Part shown: positions 45,582 to 53,479 of the stretch, one piece after another | Layout: each line of letters opens with the position of its first letter | How positions within the stretch are numbered: position 1 is the first letter of the stretch | Source of the DNA: Methanosarcina siciliae T4/M | GTDB lineage: Archaea > Halobacteriota > Methanosarcinia > Methanosarcinales > Methanosarcinaceae | NCBI RefSeq assembly: GCF_000970085.1 | Contig: NZ_CP009506.1 | Coordinates: 620,001-684,000 of the forward strand | DNA length: 64,000 bases | Reading direction: 5' to 3' | Notes under the pieces: generated by a model | The model's database searches: none | The model's input: the letters and a program-made list of their open reading frames with translations, nothing else | Told to the model about the DNA's origin: nothing | Position numbers and translations under genes: made by a program

Positions 45582-45761
45582 ATTTTGATTTAAGAACGTT
45601 TCAGGCTGGTTTTATTTTGACTTATGGTTTCATGTCAGCTTAAATGCCGGATGAATTTTTTGTTAATGAGAAATTCCGGGCAGTGCCCGGTGCTTCTGGT
45701 GCAGAGTAAAGTGAATATACTTTCTATCTTATATATTTTATTCTCAGCGGACTCCCTCTTT

Positions 45762-47165
45762 TTAAAAATCGAAAAGGGATCTCTGTCCTGCAGGTTTTTC
45801 CGGACCCTCTTCTTCAGGTGCCTTCGCTTCCTCTCCTGCTCGATTTTCTTCATCAGTTTTTGCTGTTTCTGTCGATTTTATGCTTTCAAGGTCAGCAAAA
45901 GAGATCTGAGCTCCGGTTTTTCCTTTCTCTCTTTTTGTTGTTTTTGAGGTCTTTTTCTTTTCCCCGGCACTCTTTTCTGCAGATCCGGGCTTTTCGGCTT
46001 TCAGGGTTTCGGGCAGTTCAAGCCAGCCGTACTGGCCACCTCCGCCGGGGTGGATTATAACGTCTCCTTTTCTGAAGGCGAGAATTGCGTTTATTATTCT
46101 GTCATCCACTATTTCCAGGGCATCGGGCTCTGCATAGATCAGGGCTTCAACCTCGTTTCCGAAATTCTCCACAAGGGTTTTCCAGGCAGTCTTTACGCCT
46201 TTTGTCTGGATGCTTGCATGGCCGAGTGCCATCTGTATGATCTCTGCAAGAGGGATCAGGTGAAGGTACGGGGGACGGTGGTCCGGGTGCCTGGGGTTTT
46301 CAAAATCCGCAAGTTCGTTGATCCGGTCAGCTACTCCTTTTTTAATAATCCCTCCGCATTTCGGGCAGTGCCATCGGTTTGCTTCGGCTTCCGGAAGCGT
46401 ATACCGGGTAAAGCATTTGATGCATGCGGACCGGTTGTACTTACCTTCTTCAGGGAAAAACCCGACGTTCAGGGTAGGCCCGTAGCCCTGTTCCCTGAGG
46501 ATGGCTTTCCTGAGCCCCTCAAAGGTGATGTCAGGAACATTGAACTGAGTAAATTCCCTTGCCAGTTTGTTGGTGTAAGGGGAATGGGCATCGGAGTTTG
46601 TGAGGAAGGTAAGGCGTTGCAGTTCTTCAATCCTGTCTGCGTAATCACTGTCTGCGCTCAGGCCAAGCTCAAGAAAAGAAATATAATCGGTCATATCTCC
46701 GTAACAACTTTCCAGGCTGTCATGGTAGGCGTAGAGGGCGGTCCAGGGAGTAAAAGCATGGCAGGGGCCGATAAGAGCCCCAAGATCTTTTGCGATCTCT
46801 GCAATTTCGCAGCCATCCAGCTTAACTGTCGGGCGCCCGTCTGCTTCAAGGTTCCCGAAAGGAGCAATTTTTTCTGCTAGCTCTTCGGCTTTTGAAACCG
46901 AAGGTAAAATCAGGAGGTGGTGCACACGGTTGCTGTCTTCAATCTCGGTGGTAGGGATGAAAAATGTATTTCCTATCCGGATTTCCTTATCTGAAATGGC
47001 TGCTTTTTTAATATCTTTCAGCCATTCCGGATGGGTGCAGTCCCCTGTGCCTATAAGCTCCATCCCTTTTTTTGAAGCTTCACTCGCGATTGTGGGCAGT
47101 TCCATTTTCCCGGAACACGCCATCGAGTACTTCGAGTGGAGATGGAGGTCTGCATTGACTTTCAT
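45762..47165 (-). CDS. endQ: Endonuclease Q (PHP-domain DNA repair nuclease)
   Basis: EndoQ nicks DNA 5' of deaminated bases (uracil, hypoxanthine) and abasic sites. The PHP active-site histidines are in NADLHLHSKYS, then GTGDCTHPEW, TTEIEDSNRVHH and FLTNSDAHSPYTNK. A zinc finger follows (CIKC and CPKCGG). A helix-hairpin-helix-like C-terminal part and a charged linker follow. The last residues GQRSLFDF form a PCNA-interacting peptide. I chose ATG 47165 with AAGGT upstream; the upstream in-frame extension is unsupported. It lies downstream of the ribosomal operon in the same orientation. Confidence 0.87.
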   Translation of the reverse strand: MKVNADLHLHSKYSMACSGKMELPTIASEASKKGMELIGTGDCTHPEWLKDIKKAAISDKEIRIGNTFFIPTTEIEDSNRVHHLLILPSVSKAEELAEKIAPFGNLEADGRPTVKLDGCEIAEIAKDLGALIGPCHAFTPWTALYAYHDSLESCYGDMTDYISFLELGLSADSDYADRIEELQRLTFLTNSDAHSPYTNKLAREFTQFNVPDITFEGLRKAILREQGYGPTLNVGFFPEEGKYNRSACIKCFTRYTLPEAEANRWHCPKCGGIIKKGVADRINELADFENPRHPDHRPPYLHLIPLAEIIQMALGHASIQTKGVKTAWKTLVENFGNEVEALIYAEPDALEIVDDRIINAILAFRKGDVIIHPGGGGQYGWLELPETLKAEKPGSAEKSAGEKKKTSKTTKREKGKTGAQISFADLESIKSTETAKTDEENRAGEEAKAPEEEGPEKPAGQRSLFDF

Positions 47166-47284
47166 TTCCAAACCTTTATTTCCGAACCTTTTGACTTTCG
47201 GATCCCGCAACTGTATTTTTCTACCCGGATTCTCCGGTCCGTTGTCCTCTACGGAACTTCCCGGTATGTATATTATCTACACAT

Positions 47285-48055
47285 TTATCCTATGTAGCGC
47301 AGGTCTTCTTCCGAGGGTTTGACTTCCGGAAGGTTCTGTTGCTCTTCTTTTTCTTTCAGCTTTTCGAGGATACTTTCCATTTCCTCGGCTTTTTTCTTAA
47401 GGGAGTCCGTGTTTACCTCGATCCCGAAAATCCTGCAGATAACCTTCAAAAGAGACTGGGCGCTTTTCGGATCCATCAGGTATCCGGGGGTCATTCCCAT
47501 AAGGCAGGCAGCATTTATATCTCTCATCCCGCTAAAAGCTACAAGCAAGCCAGATGCTCCTACGATTCCTCCGCTTGGCTCCGATTCCCGGAACTCGACC
47601 CCGTATTGCTTAATCTCTTCGATCAGTTCCGTGCTGTTGGCAACCCCGAGTACGGTTTCTTCATATGTCAGTTTGCCTGTCGGATAGCCTCCGAGGGTGT
47701 ATATTCTGGGCACATTAAGTTCCTCTGCAATGTCCAGATAAATTGAGCAGAGTTCGTAATGTCCCTGTGAGGTGGTGCTCTGGTGGTCTCCAACAAGAAA
47801 AAGAACATCAGTTTCGTTTGCTTTTCCGTGGTATATGGTGTTGCTTACCGGGCGGACCGTGCAATCTTTATTGACAAGGACCTGGGGTGGAAAATGCGGG
47901 GAATAAACCTCTATAATCTTCTCAGCTCCAAGTTCATCTACAAGATGTTCTGCCACCAGCTTGCCCACAAGCCCTACTCCCGGAAGTCCTACTACCAGTA
48001 TAGGGTTTCTGAGCTCAAGGTTTTCTTTCAGGCGGACAAGTGTACTTTGCTGCAT
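47285..48055 (-). CDS. PAC2-family proteasome assembly chaperone homologue
   Basis: The 256-residue protein belongs to the PAC2/PbaB family, thought to assist proteasome assembly or related complexes in archaea. Landmarks are VVGLPGVGLVGKLVAEHLV, VLFLVGDHQSTTSQGHY, YTLGGYPTGKL and GGIVGASGLLV. A Lys/Glu-rich helix forms the C-terminus. It follows nop10 by only nine bases and thus ends the conserved L44e-S27e-aIF2alpha-Nop10-PAC2 gene order. Confidence 0.88.
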   Translation of the reverse strand: MQQSTLVRLKENLELRNPILVVGLPGVGLVGKLVAEHLVDELGAEKIIEVYSPHFPPQVLVNKDCTVRPVSNTIYHGKANETDVLFLVGDHQSTTSQGHYELCSIYLDIAEELNVPRIYTLGGYPTGKLTYEETVLGVANSTELIEEIKQYGVEFRESEPSGGIVGASGLLVAFSGMRDINAACLMGMTPGYLMDPKSAQSLLKVICRIFGIEVNTDSLKKKAEEMESILEKLKEKEEQQNLPEVKPSEEDLRYIG

Positions 48056-48064
48056 AAAAATCCC

Positions 48065-48220
48065 TTATCCTTTATTTGCCAGTCTTCGGTACTTGCCGTA
48101 AGGGTCTTGAGGAGAAAAGCGGGCCGGGATAGCGGGCAAGGTTACTCCCCCGCAAACCGGACATTTTTCCCTTAAAGTGTACCTGCCGCAATTTTTGCAT
48201 TTGCGGATCTTTTGTCCCAA
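48065..48220 (-). CDS. nop10: H/ACA RNP protein Nop10
   Basis: Nop10 supports Cbf5 in H/ACA RNA-guided pseudouridylation. The 51-residue protein reads GQKIRKCKNCGRYTL, CPVCGGVTLPAIPARFSP and QDPYGKYRRLANKG. It has the archaeal zinc ribbon (two CxxC pairs) and the conserved RFSPxDPYGKYR tail. The start is TTG 48220, two codons after the aIF2-alpha stop in the same frame, so the two genes are tightly coupled. Confidence 0.9.
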   Translation of the reverse strand: MGQKIRKCKNCGRYTLREKCPVCGGVTLPAIPARFSPQDPYGKYRRLANKG

Positions 48221-48226
48221 AAGGCA

Positions 48227-49033
48227 TCACGCCTTTGCCGATTCGATGTGCCGTTTGAAAGTCCCATGGCCGCCAAGTTTGGAAATAGTGTCTATTGCCG
48301 TCTGGGCGGATTTTTTAAGGACTGATTCGGCTTTCTTATAATCAGGAGCTATTACCTTGATTCTGTATCTCGGAGCTCCTGTGTAACTTACTTCGAGTCT
48401 GATATCTTTTCCATCTACATCGCTGATGGAATCTGCAGCATGGAGGGCCTGTTTTATGATCTCTATGCCGTTTGGAAGATTGCAGGTCAGATCCACATAC
48501 CCTGCGATATCCACGAAGGGAAGTTTGATATTCTCTCCTGCGATCTTGGTTATGCTCTTCAGGTATTTTTTGTTGACTTTAAGTCCTTTGAATGCTTTTT
48601 CCCCTTCGATAGCTGCTTCTTCAAAGGCGGAGTATGCGCTTCCGAACTCTTCTACAAGTTTCTCGTGCAGAGTTTGCTGGCCGTTTTCATCGGTCTTTGT
48701 CTCTTCAGCCACAAATTGGAGCCACTTGGCGGCTTTCTGCTCATTCTTCCATTCCTGGATCTTGGCCCGCCGCTGGTGCTCGTTCACATCTTTCAATGAC
48801 AGGTCTATGTGGCCGCGGGAAGGGTCCACGTTCAGAACCTTGCAGACAATCTTCTGCCCTTCCCTGACGTAGTCCCTGACGTATTTGACCCAGCCTGCTT
48901 TAATTTCGGAGATGTGGATGAATCCTTCCCTGCCTCCGAACTCCTCAAGCTCGACGTAGGCGCCGAAATCAGTGACATTCTTCACCGTACAGACAACAAA
49001 CTCTCCAACTTCGGGCCAGTTATCGTTTCCCAT
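48227..49033 (-). CDS. eif2a: Translation initiation factor aIF2 subunit alpha
   Basis: This is the alpha subunit of the heterotrimer that delivers initiator Met-tRNA to the ribosome. An N-terminal S1 domain has EFVVCTVKNVTDFGAYVEL and GFIHISEIKAGWV. A helical middle domain and a C-terminal alpha/beta domain (RLEVSYTGAPRYRIKVIAP) follow. It is full length at 268 residues. ATG 49033 is chosen; an in-frame GTG three codons upstream is possible. It sits between rps27e and nop10. Confidence 0.95.
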   Translation of the reverse strand: MGNDNWPEVGEFVVCTVKNVTDFGAYVELEEFGGREGFIHISEIKAGWVKYVRDYVREGQKIVCKVLNVDPSRGHIDLSLKDVNEHQRRAKIQEWKNEQKAAKWLQFVAEETKTDENGQQTLHEKLVEEFGSAYSAFEEAAIEGEKAFKGLKVNKKYLKSITKIAGENIKLPFVDIAGYVDLTCNLPNGIEIIKQALHAADSISDVDGKDIRLEVSYTGAPRYRIKVIAPDYKKAESVLKKSAQTAIDTISKLGGHGTFKRHIESAKA

Positions 49034-49105
49034 TCGTACCACTTCTCGATTTTTGTCTTTTATTACTCTCTACTGTACTCCTGTGCAGTGCTTTTACCGG
49101 TCCGG

Positions 49106-49300
<195 letters not shown>

Positions 49301-49579
49301 TTACTCCTTGAACTCGAACTTCTTTGCCCTGAAGCAGGGTCTCTGGTGGGCTTTCTTACATACTGTACAGCGGTACCTGAGCCAGATGCGCTTTGTTGGC
49401 TTGTCGCCACCGGGCACCTTGGAGAACTTTCCGCTGTTTCCTATCCCTTCCTGTCTCTTCTTCTGTCTTGCAATATGAGTCATTGCTGAAGCCTGGCCCT
49501 TCTTTACCCTCTCAACTACGTGTTCACTGTGGGTTTTACAGAACGGGCAGTAAGTTCTGAACCTCTTTGGAATCTTCAT
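49301..49579 (-). CDS. rpl44e: 50S ribosomal protein L44e
   Basis: This is a 92-residue large-subunit protein located near the E site. It has zinc-ribbon cysteines (YCPFCKTHSEH and YRCTVCKKAHQRP) and the very basic middle ARQKKRQEGIGNSGKFS. It is the first gene of the L44e-S27e-aIF2alpha-Nop10-PAC2 operon. Confidence 0.96.
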   Translation of the reverse strand: MKIPKRFRTYCPFCKTHSEHVVERVKKGQASAMTHIARQKKRQEGIGNSGKFSKVPGGDKPTKRIWLRYRCTVCKKAHQRPCFRAKKFEFKE

Positions 49580-49981
49580 TCTTTACACCTTTTTTGATGA
49601 TTATTGGTATGGTGTGCATTTTCCGGCTTTTGCGGAAAAGCACCGATAATATACTTATTCAATATACGTATGGCGTTACGTATGGCGTTTATTTTTTCCT
49701 GGGAAGCTATTAATTATTAATTTGGGAAGCTTGATTGATGAGTTTGAAATTGTCTGGTCCTCTTTTGGCTCGATATCATGAGTGGCGGTCTTATATCGAA
49801 GACGAGGTCAGAGCACGCTAACAAGGTTAAGCTACACAGATATAGCTACACATATAAATACTAATACTATTGCCTGAAGGACTTTTTTCTTCAGAAGGTA
49901 CGAATAAGCTGTTTGCAGGATCTTGAATACGTCTGTTCACAACTGTTTTTCTGGCAAAAATAAGCTGCATGTCTTAAGGAG
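49580..49981. other. Leader/promoter region of the rpl44e operon
   Basis: The 400-base gap contains a 7-bp hairpin (TTTTCCG/CGGAAAA, 49619-49639), which would lie in the rpl44e leader. It also has a tandem 12-bp repeat (ACGTATGGCGTT, 49666-49689) and a minus-strand TATA-like GTATTTATATG near 49850-49860. No gene is visible. Confidence 0.4.
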
Positions 49982-50707
49982 TCAGTTCTTTGCGAAATTC
50001 CTTTCTCCAGAACCTCCCTCTCCGGCAGCAATCAGTTTTGCTGCATTCCGTTTTATCAGTCCCGTTGCATTCAGTTGCGGCAAAACAACTACATCTTCGG
50101 CACTTACCGTATAGTTTCGTCCGTCTGCACCCGTGAAGGTGGGCAGGTTCTTCAGTATTCGGACAACAACATATTCTTCGTTTATATTGTTTTTGCCCGA
50201 TTCTGTCCCTGCTTTCTTTCTCCCTGTAGTTGCGGTTCTGTCCTCTCCTGTCTTTTCTTTCGGATGACCCGAGGCAGGATCCTGCCTTGATGCCCATATA
50301 CATGGCCAGACTGCAGTCTTCCCGGAATCAGGGTAAAGAATGGGTCCTAATAGCTCTGTTTTTGCAGCTTCTATGCCCTGAAGTACGAGGTCATACAGCA
50401 ATTTTTCCGCAGGAAGCAGTTTTTCGATATCCTTTGAAATGGGCTTATCAGCATTAGACTGGATCGTTGCCCTGGTAATAACCTTTCCTATCCTTTTCAT
50501 AAAGATGGTCTCTAGGTCCGAAAGCGCTCTTTCATGCTCGTCGTTGAGCATCTTTGACTCCGGGGAGCGGGGGTTATTAATCTTACCTATCTCTTTTTCA
50601 AGCTCCCGGACATATTTTTCAGCTTCCAGGTAAAAATCAGCCGGAATTGTTTTCAATGTCTGGTTTTTTTCCTTATACAGGATCTGGCTGATTTCTTCGA
50701 TATCCAT
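49982..50707 (-). CDS. GINS complex subunit (Gins51/Gins15 type)
   Basis: GINS joins MCM and RecJ/Cdc45 in the archaeal replicative helicase. The 241-residue protein has the helical A domain (MDIEEISQILYKEKNQ, EKYVRELEKEIGKI, DLETIFMKRIGKVITRA). After a low-complexity linker comes the small B domain (FTGADGRNYTVSAEDVVVLP, LIKRNAAKLI). This is the AB order of Gins51. ATG 50707 is chosen because GAGGTG precedes it. It overlaps the 3' end of priS by 35 bases, so primase and helicase subunits are co-translated. Confidence 0.85.
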   Translation of the reverse strand: MDIEEISQILYKEKNQTLKTIPADFYLEAEKYVRELEKEIGKINNPRSPESKMLNDEHERALSDLETIFMKRIGKVITRATIQSNADKPISKDIEKLLPAEKLLYDLVLQGIEAAKTELLGPILYPDSGKTAVWPCIWASRQDPASGHPKEKTGEDRTATTGRKKAGTESGKNNINEEYVVVRILKNLPTFTGADGRNYTVSAEDVVVLPQLNATGLIKRNAAKLIAAGEGGSGERNFAKN

Positions 50708-51917
50708 ATTCTGCAACACCTCTACATATCAGATATACGGCTGCATACTCCGGAACTTCCTGTATGCCTTCCTCTATTCTTAAATCCTTGCCCTTCAGCT
50801 GTACTGAGAAAGGTTTTAAAGCAGTTATTTTTACCGGCCTTTCCCCAAAAACAACCGCATCATTAAGAGGGTCAAATTCTTCCATCTCGGATAAAGCAAG
50901 CTTCTTTACCAGCATCCCGGACCCACCATGCAGGGACCCGGGCACACGGATAAGCCTTTTGATATCGGCTGTCACCGGCTCGTCAACGCTGGCCCCGAAC
51001 CTGTGCAGAAAATCCTCGGCCGATTCCTGCATAAAGTATGCAGCAATTTCCTTAAAGTTTCTGACGTCGAAGTCCAGCCTTCCTTTTTCCAGAATGTCCT
51101 TTAAGCCGGTTTCGCTGTTTGCAATATTGATCAGCTTTTTTATTGTGGTATTACCTACTTTATCATGCCTGCGGAGTTCGGGGAACATATCTTTTTTGTA
51201 CTTTTTTTCACTTTCACTTTTAATGTAATCCGTAAGATAAAGCGCAATCCTCTTCCCCCATCCGGAGTCGTACCCTACAAGTGTGCACTTCCTGGGTACG
51301 TTCTTCATGCCTTTAAACGTCTTTGACCCCGTTCCGAAGTCCCCGTCCATTGCAACCTCCCTGAAAAAGTACTTGAACTCCAGGTCCCTTCCGCTCACGT
51401 AATTTACGATCTCCCTCCTCTCGGAACTTCCGAGCGTCAGGACTTTCGGGCTCGTAATGTGGAAGTGGTACCCCCTCCCTCCGGAAAACACAAGCTGTAC
51501 TTCCTGTTCGGAAAACCCGAAATCATCCGTAAGAAAGTCCAGAAGCTTGAGGGTCTCCTTCTTCACGAGCTCAAGCATATCCGCATAGTTTCTCGGGGCA
51601 TTGGGCAGGTGGTCTGCATCCAGGTCAAAAATAAGCTCGGCTCCGAGCCAGTTTTTCTCGTTCATCTTCTTTGCGTCTGGATATTCGTAATACGCCGTAG
51701 AATTGTATACATGTGCAGGGGCCATGCCGTACAGGTAGTCCAGGGCCTCTCCAGGCGAGCCGAAAGACTTGTGCCGATGCATCATCTTTTCCGGCATATC
51801 ATCGTAGAAGATAAACGCCCATTCCCGGTTAGGCAGGTGGTCAGGAAGCCCTATCTCTGCGTTTTTATAATATTTCTGGAAGCGGGATTTCAAAAACTGG
51901 GTGGTTCGTGTGTCCAT
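50673..51917 (-). CDS. priS: DNA primase small subunit PriS
   Basis: This is the catalytic subunit of the archaeo-eukaryotic primase. The metal-binding aspartates are Asp98 and Asp100 in IFDLDADHL. SGGRGYHFH and a late RVPGSLHGGSG follow as in the family. At 414 residues it is full length. The downstream GINS gene starts inside its end. The ATG at 51917 has no strong Shine-Dalgarno, and the transcript could be leaderless. Confidence 0.94.
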   Translation of the reverse strand: MDTRTTQFLKSRFQKYYKNAEIGLPDHLPNREWAFIFYDDMPEKMMHRHKSFGSPGEALDYLYGMAPAHVYNSTAYYEYPDAKKMNEKNWLGAELIFDLDADHLPNAPRNYADMLELVKKETLKLLDFLTDDFGFSEQEVQLVFSGGRGYHFHITSPKVLTLGSSERREIVNYVSGRDLEFKYFFREVAMDGDFGTGSKTFKGMKNVPRKCTLVGYDSGWGKRIALYLTDYIKSESEKKYKKDMFPELRRHDKVGNTTIKKLINIANSETGLKDILEKGRLDFDVRNFKEIAAYFMQESAEDFLHRFGASVDEPVTADIKRLIRVPGSLHGGSGMLVKKLALSEMEEFDPLNDAVVFGERPVKITALKPFSVQLKGKDLRIEEGIQEVPEYAAVYLICRGVAEYGYRRNQPDPV

Positions 51918-52181
51918 GGTTCTGGGTTGGGTAGGTTTTTAGGGTATGGTTTTTGGGTATATTTGGTCAGAAGTTTCTTAAGTCCAGACGTCCTCTAAGC
52001 TCAGGAGTTTCCTGTTCGGAAGTTCCTTAGATAATATTAACTCATATTTTACTTTTGTTTATATGAATTTTTTTAAAACAGTTTTTTTCGTCTATTCGGA
52101 TTCAGGTCAGAGGTTTCACTATTGATTGAAATCTATCCAATTCAATTGAAAACCGTCCCATTCAATATCAGAGAATACACC

Positions 52182-52400
52182 ATGTCTAAAAAAACCCATA
52201 TTGGACGAAAAGTTGAAATTATAAAAGAAACGGATGATCATCTGGATTTTTCAGGTTCCTTTTTCAGATCTCTAATATACAATGAAAATAAATTGTCTCA
52301 GAAGCCTGGAAATGACTTTCCTGTTAATATATATAATATCTCTATAAATGTTCCTGTTAACGTCATGATAGCTCTGATGAACTCTCGAAACTGGTTATGA
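52182..52400 (+). CDS. 72-residue hypothetical protein
   Basis: The frame starts MSKKTHIGRKVEIIKETDD. It contains DFSGSFFRSLIYNE, then a strand-like NIYNISINVPVNVMIALM. It lies 25 bases before the formylglycine-generating-enzyme homologue and may be cotranscribed. The Shine-Dalgarno is weak. I do not recognise it. Confidence 0.4.
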   Translation: MSKKTHIGRKVEIIKETDDHLDFSGSFFRSLIYNENKLSQKPGNDFPVNIYNISINVPVNVMIALMNSRNWL

Positions 52401-52425
52401 AATAAGAACTTTTGGGGGAAGTCTT

Positions 52426-53295
52426 ATGGGAAGTAGAATTAGCCTTAAAAATCACATCAATACAGTTCTAAGTCATTTGAAAAGGGAAGAAATTGAAGAC
52501 TCATATGTTGTTACAGACTCGCATGTTGTTGAAAATTCGTATCTTATTGAAGACTCTTATGCTGTGGTAAAGTCTGGCAACTCTATCACTCCTGAAACCT
52601 CTGTTAGCTCCTCTACAGGTATGGAATTTGTCCTGGTCCTGCCCGGGGAATTTTATATGGGTTCTCCTTCTGAAGAGCAGGGAAGGTCCGATTCCGAATC
52701 TCCGGCCCATAAAGTAACAATTAAAACCTCCTTTTACATGGGCAAATTTCAGGTCACGCAAAAACAATGGAAAAATATAATGGGAAATTCCCCTTCCCAC
52801 TTCAGGGGGGAAGCCCTGCCTGTTGAGATGGTTTCCTGGAATGATGTTCAGGAATTTGTTGAAAAACTGAATGCAGCAGAAAACACCTATAAATACCGTT
52901 TACCTTCCGAAGCCGAATGGGAATACGCTTCCCGAGCCGGTACACAAACCAGGTATTCCTTTGGGGACGACGAATCAAAGCTTAAAGAGTATGCATGGTA
53001 CGTTAAAAACTCAGGTCGTAAAACTCATCCTATTGGCAGGAAGCAGTCAAATCCCTGGGGGCTTTACGATATGCATGGGAATGTCTGGGAATGGGTTCAG
53101 GATAACTGGCACGAAAACTACAACGATTCTCCTTCCGACGGAAAAGCATGGGAAGACCTGGACAATTCTCTCCGGGTCTCTCGTGGGGGGAGCTGGTACT
53201 GCATTGCTGAATCCTGCCGGTCAGCGGGCCGTTTCGGACGTGAGCATGATAGCCATTTCGCCAACCTGGGCTTTCGACTTGTGAAGGAACTGTAA
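52426..53295 (+). CDS. Formylglycine-generating-enzyme (SUMF1) family protein
   Basis: The domain begins at about residue 65 (GMEFVLVLPGEFYMGSPSEE). It has the family's FYMGKFQVTQKQW, LPSEAEWEYASRAGT, NPWGLYDMHGNVWEWVQD and ending RSAGRFGRE. Cys259 and Cys264 in GGSWYCIAESC match the spacing of the copper-binding catalytic pair of true FGEs, whereas most relatives keep only the second. The N-terminus has four six-residue repeats. No signal peptide or sulfatase neighbour is present. GGGGGAAG precedes the ATG. It could oxidise a cysteine of a partner protein or be a non-catalytic relative. Confidence 0.8.
   Translation: MGSRISLKNHINTVLSHLKREEIEDSYVVTDSHVVENSYLIEDSYAVVKSGNSITPETSVSSSTGMEFVLVLPGEFYMGSPSEEQGRSDSESPAHKVTIKTSFYMGKFQVTQKQWKNIMGNSPSHFRGEALPVEMVSWNDVQEFVEKLNAAENTYKYRLPSEAEWEYASRAGTQTRYSFGDDESKLKEYAWYVKNSGRKTHPIGRKQSNPWGLYDMHGNVWEWVQDNWHENYNDSPSDGKAWEDLDNSLRVSRGGSWYCIAESCRSAGRFGREHDSHFANLGFRLVKEL
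52495..52566 (+). repeat. Four 18-bp coding repeats
   Basis: Inside the FGE-family gene the units EDSYVV, TDSHVV, ENSYLI and EDSYAV follow one another, each encoded by 18 bases. The hexapeptide periodicity resembles a short left-handed beta-helix or a linker born by slippage. Confidence 0.7.
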
Positions 53296-53479
53296 CTACT
53301 TTTTACTCCTACTTCTTTTTCTCACCCGGCTTTCTTTTATTGGTTCCCCAAAAATTGCCGCCAACAATAAGTCCTCTTGAGCGCAGCGAAAAGGACAGCG
53401 CACTGCAGAGCCGCAACTCTGCTGGCGCAACTTCGGGGTGGAAAACACTTATACATGAATCCTCTATTATATCCACTTT

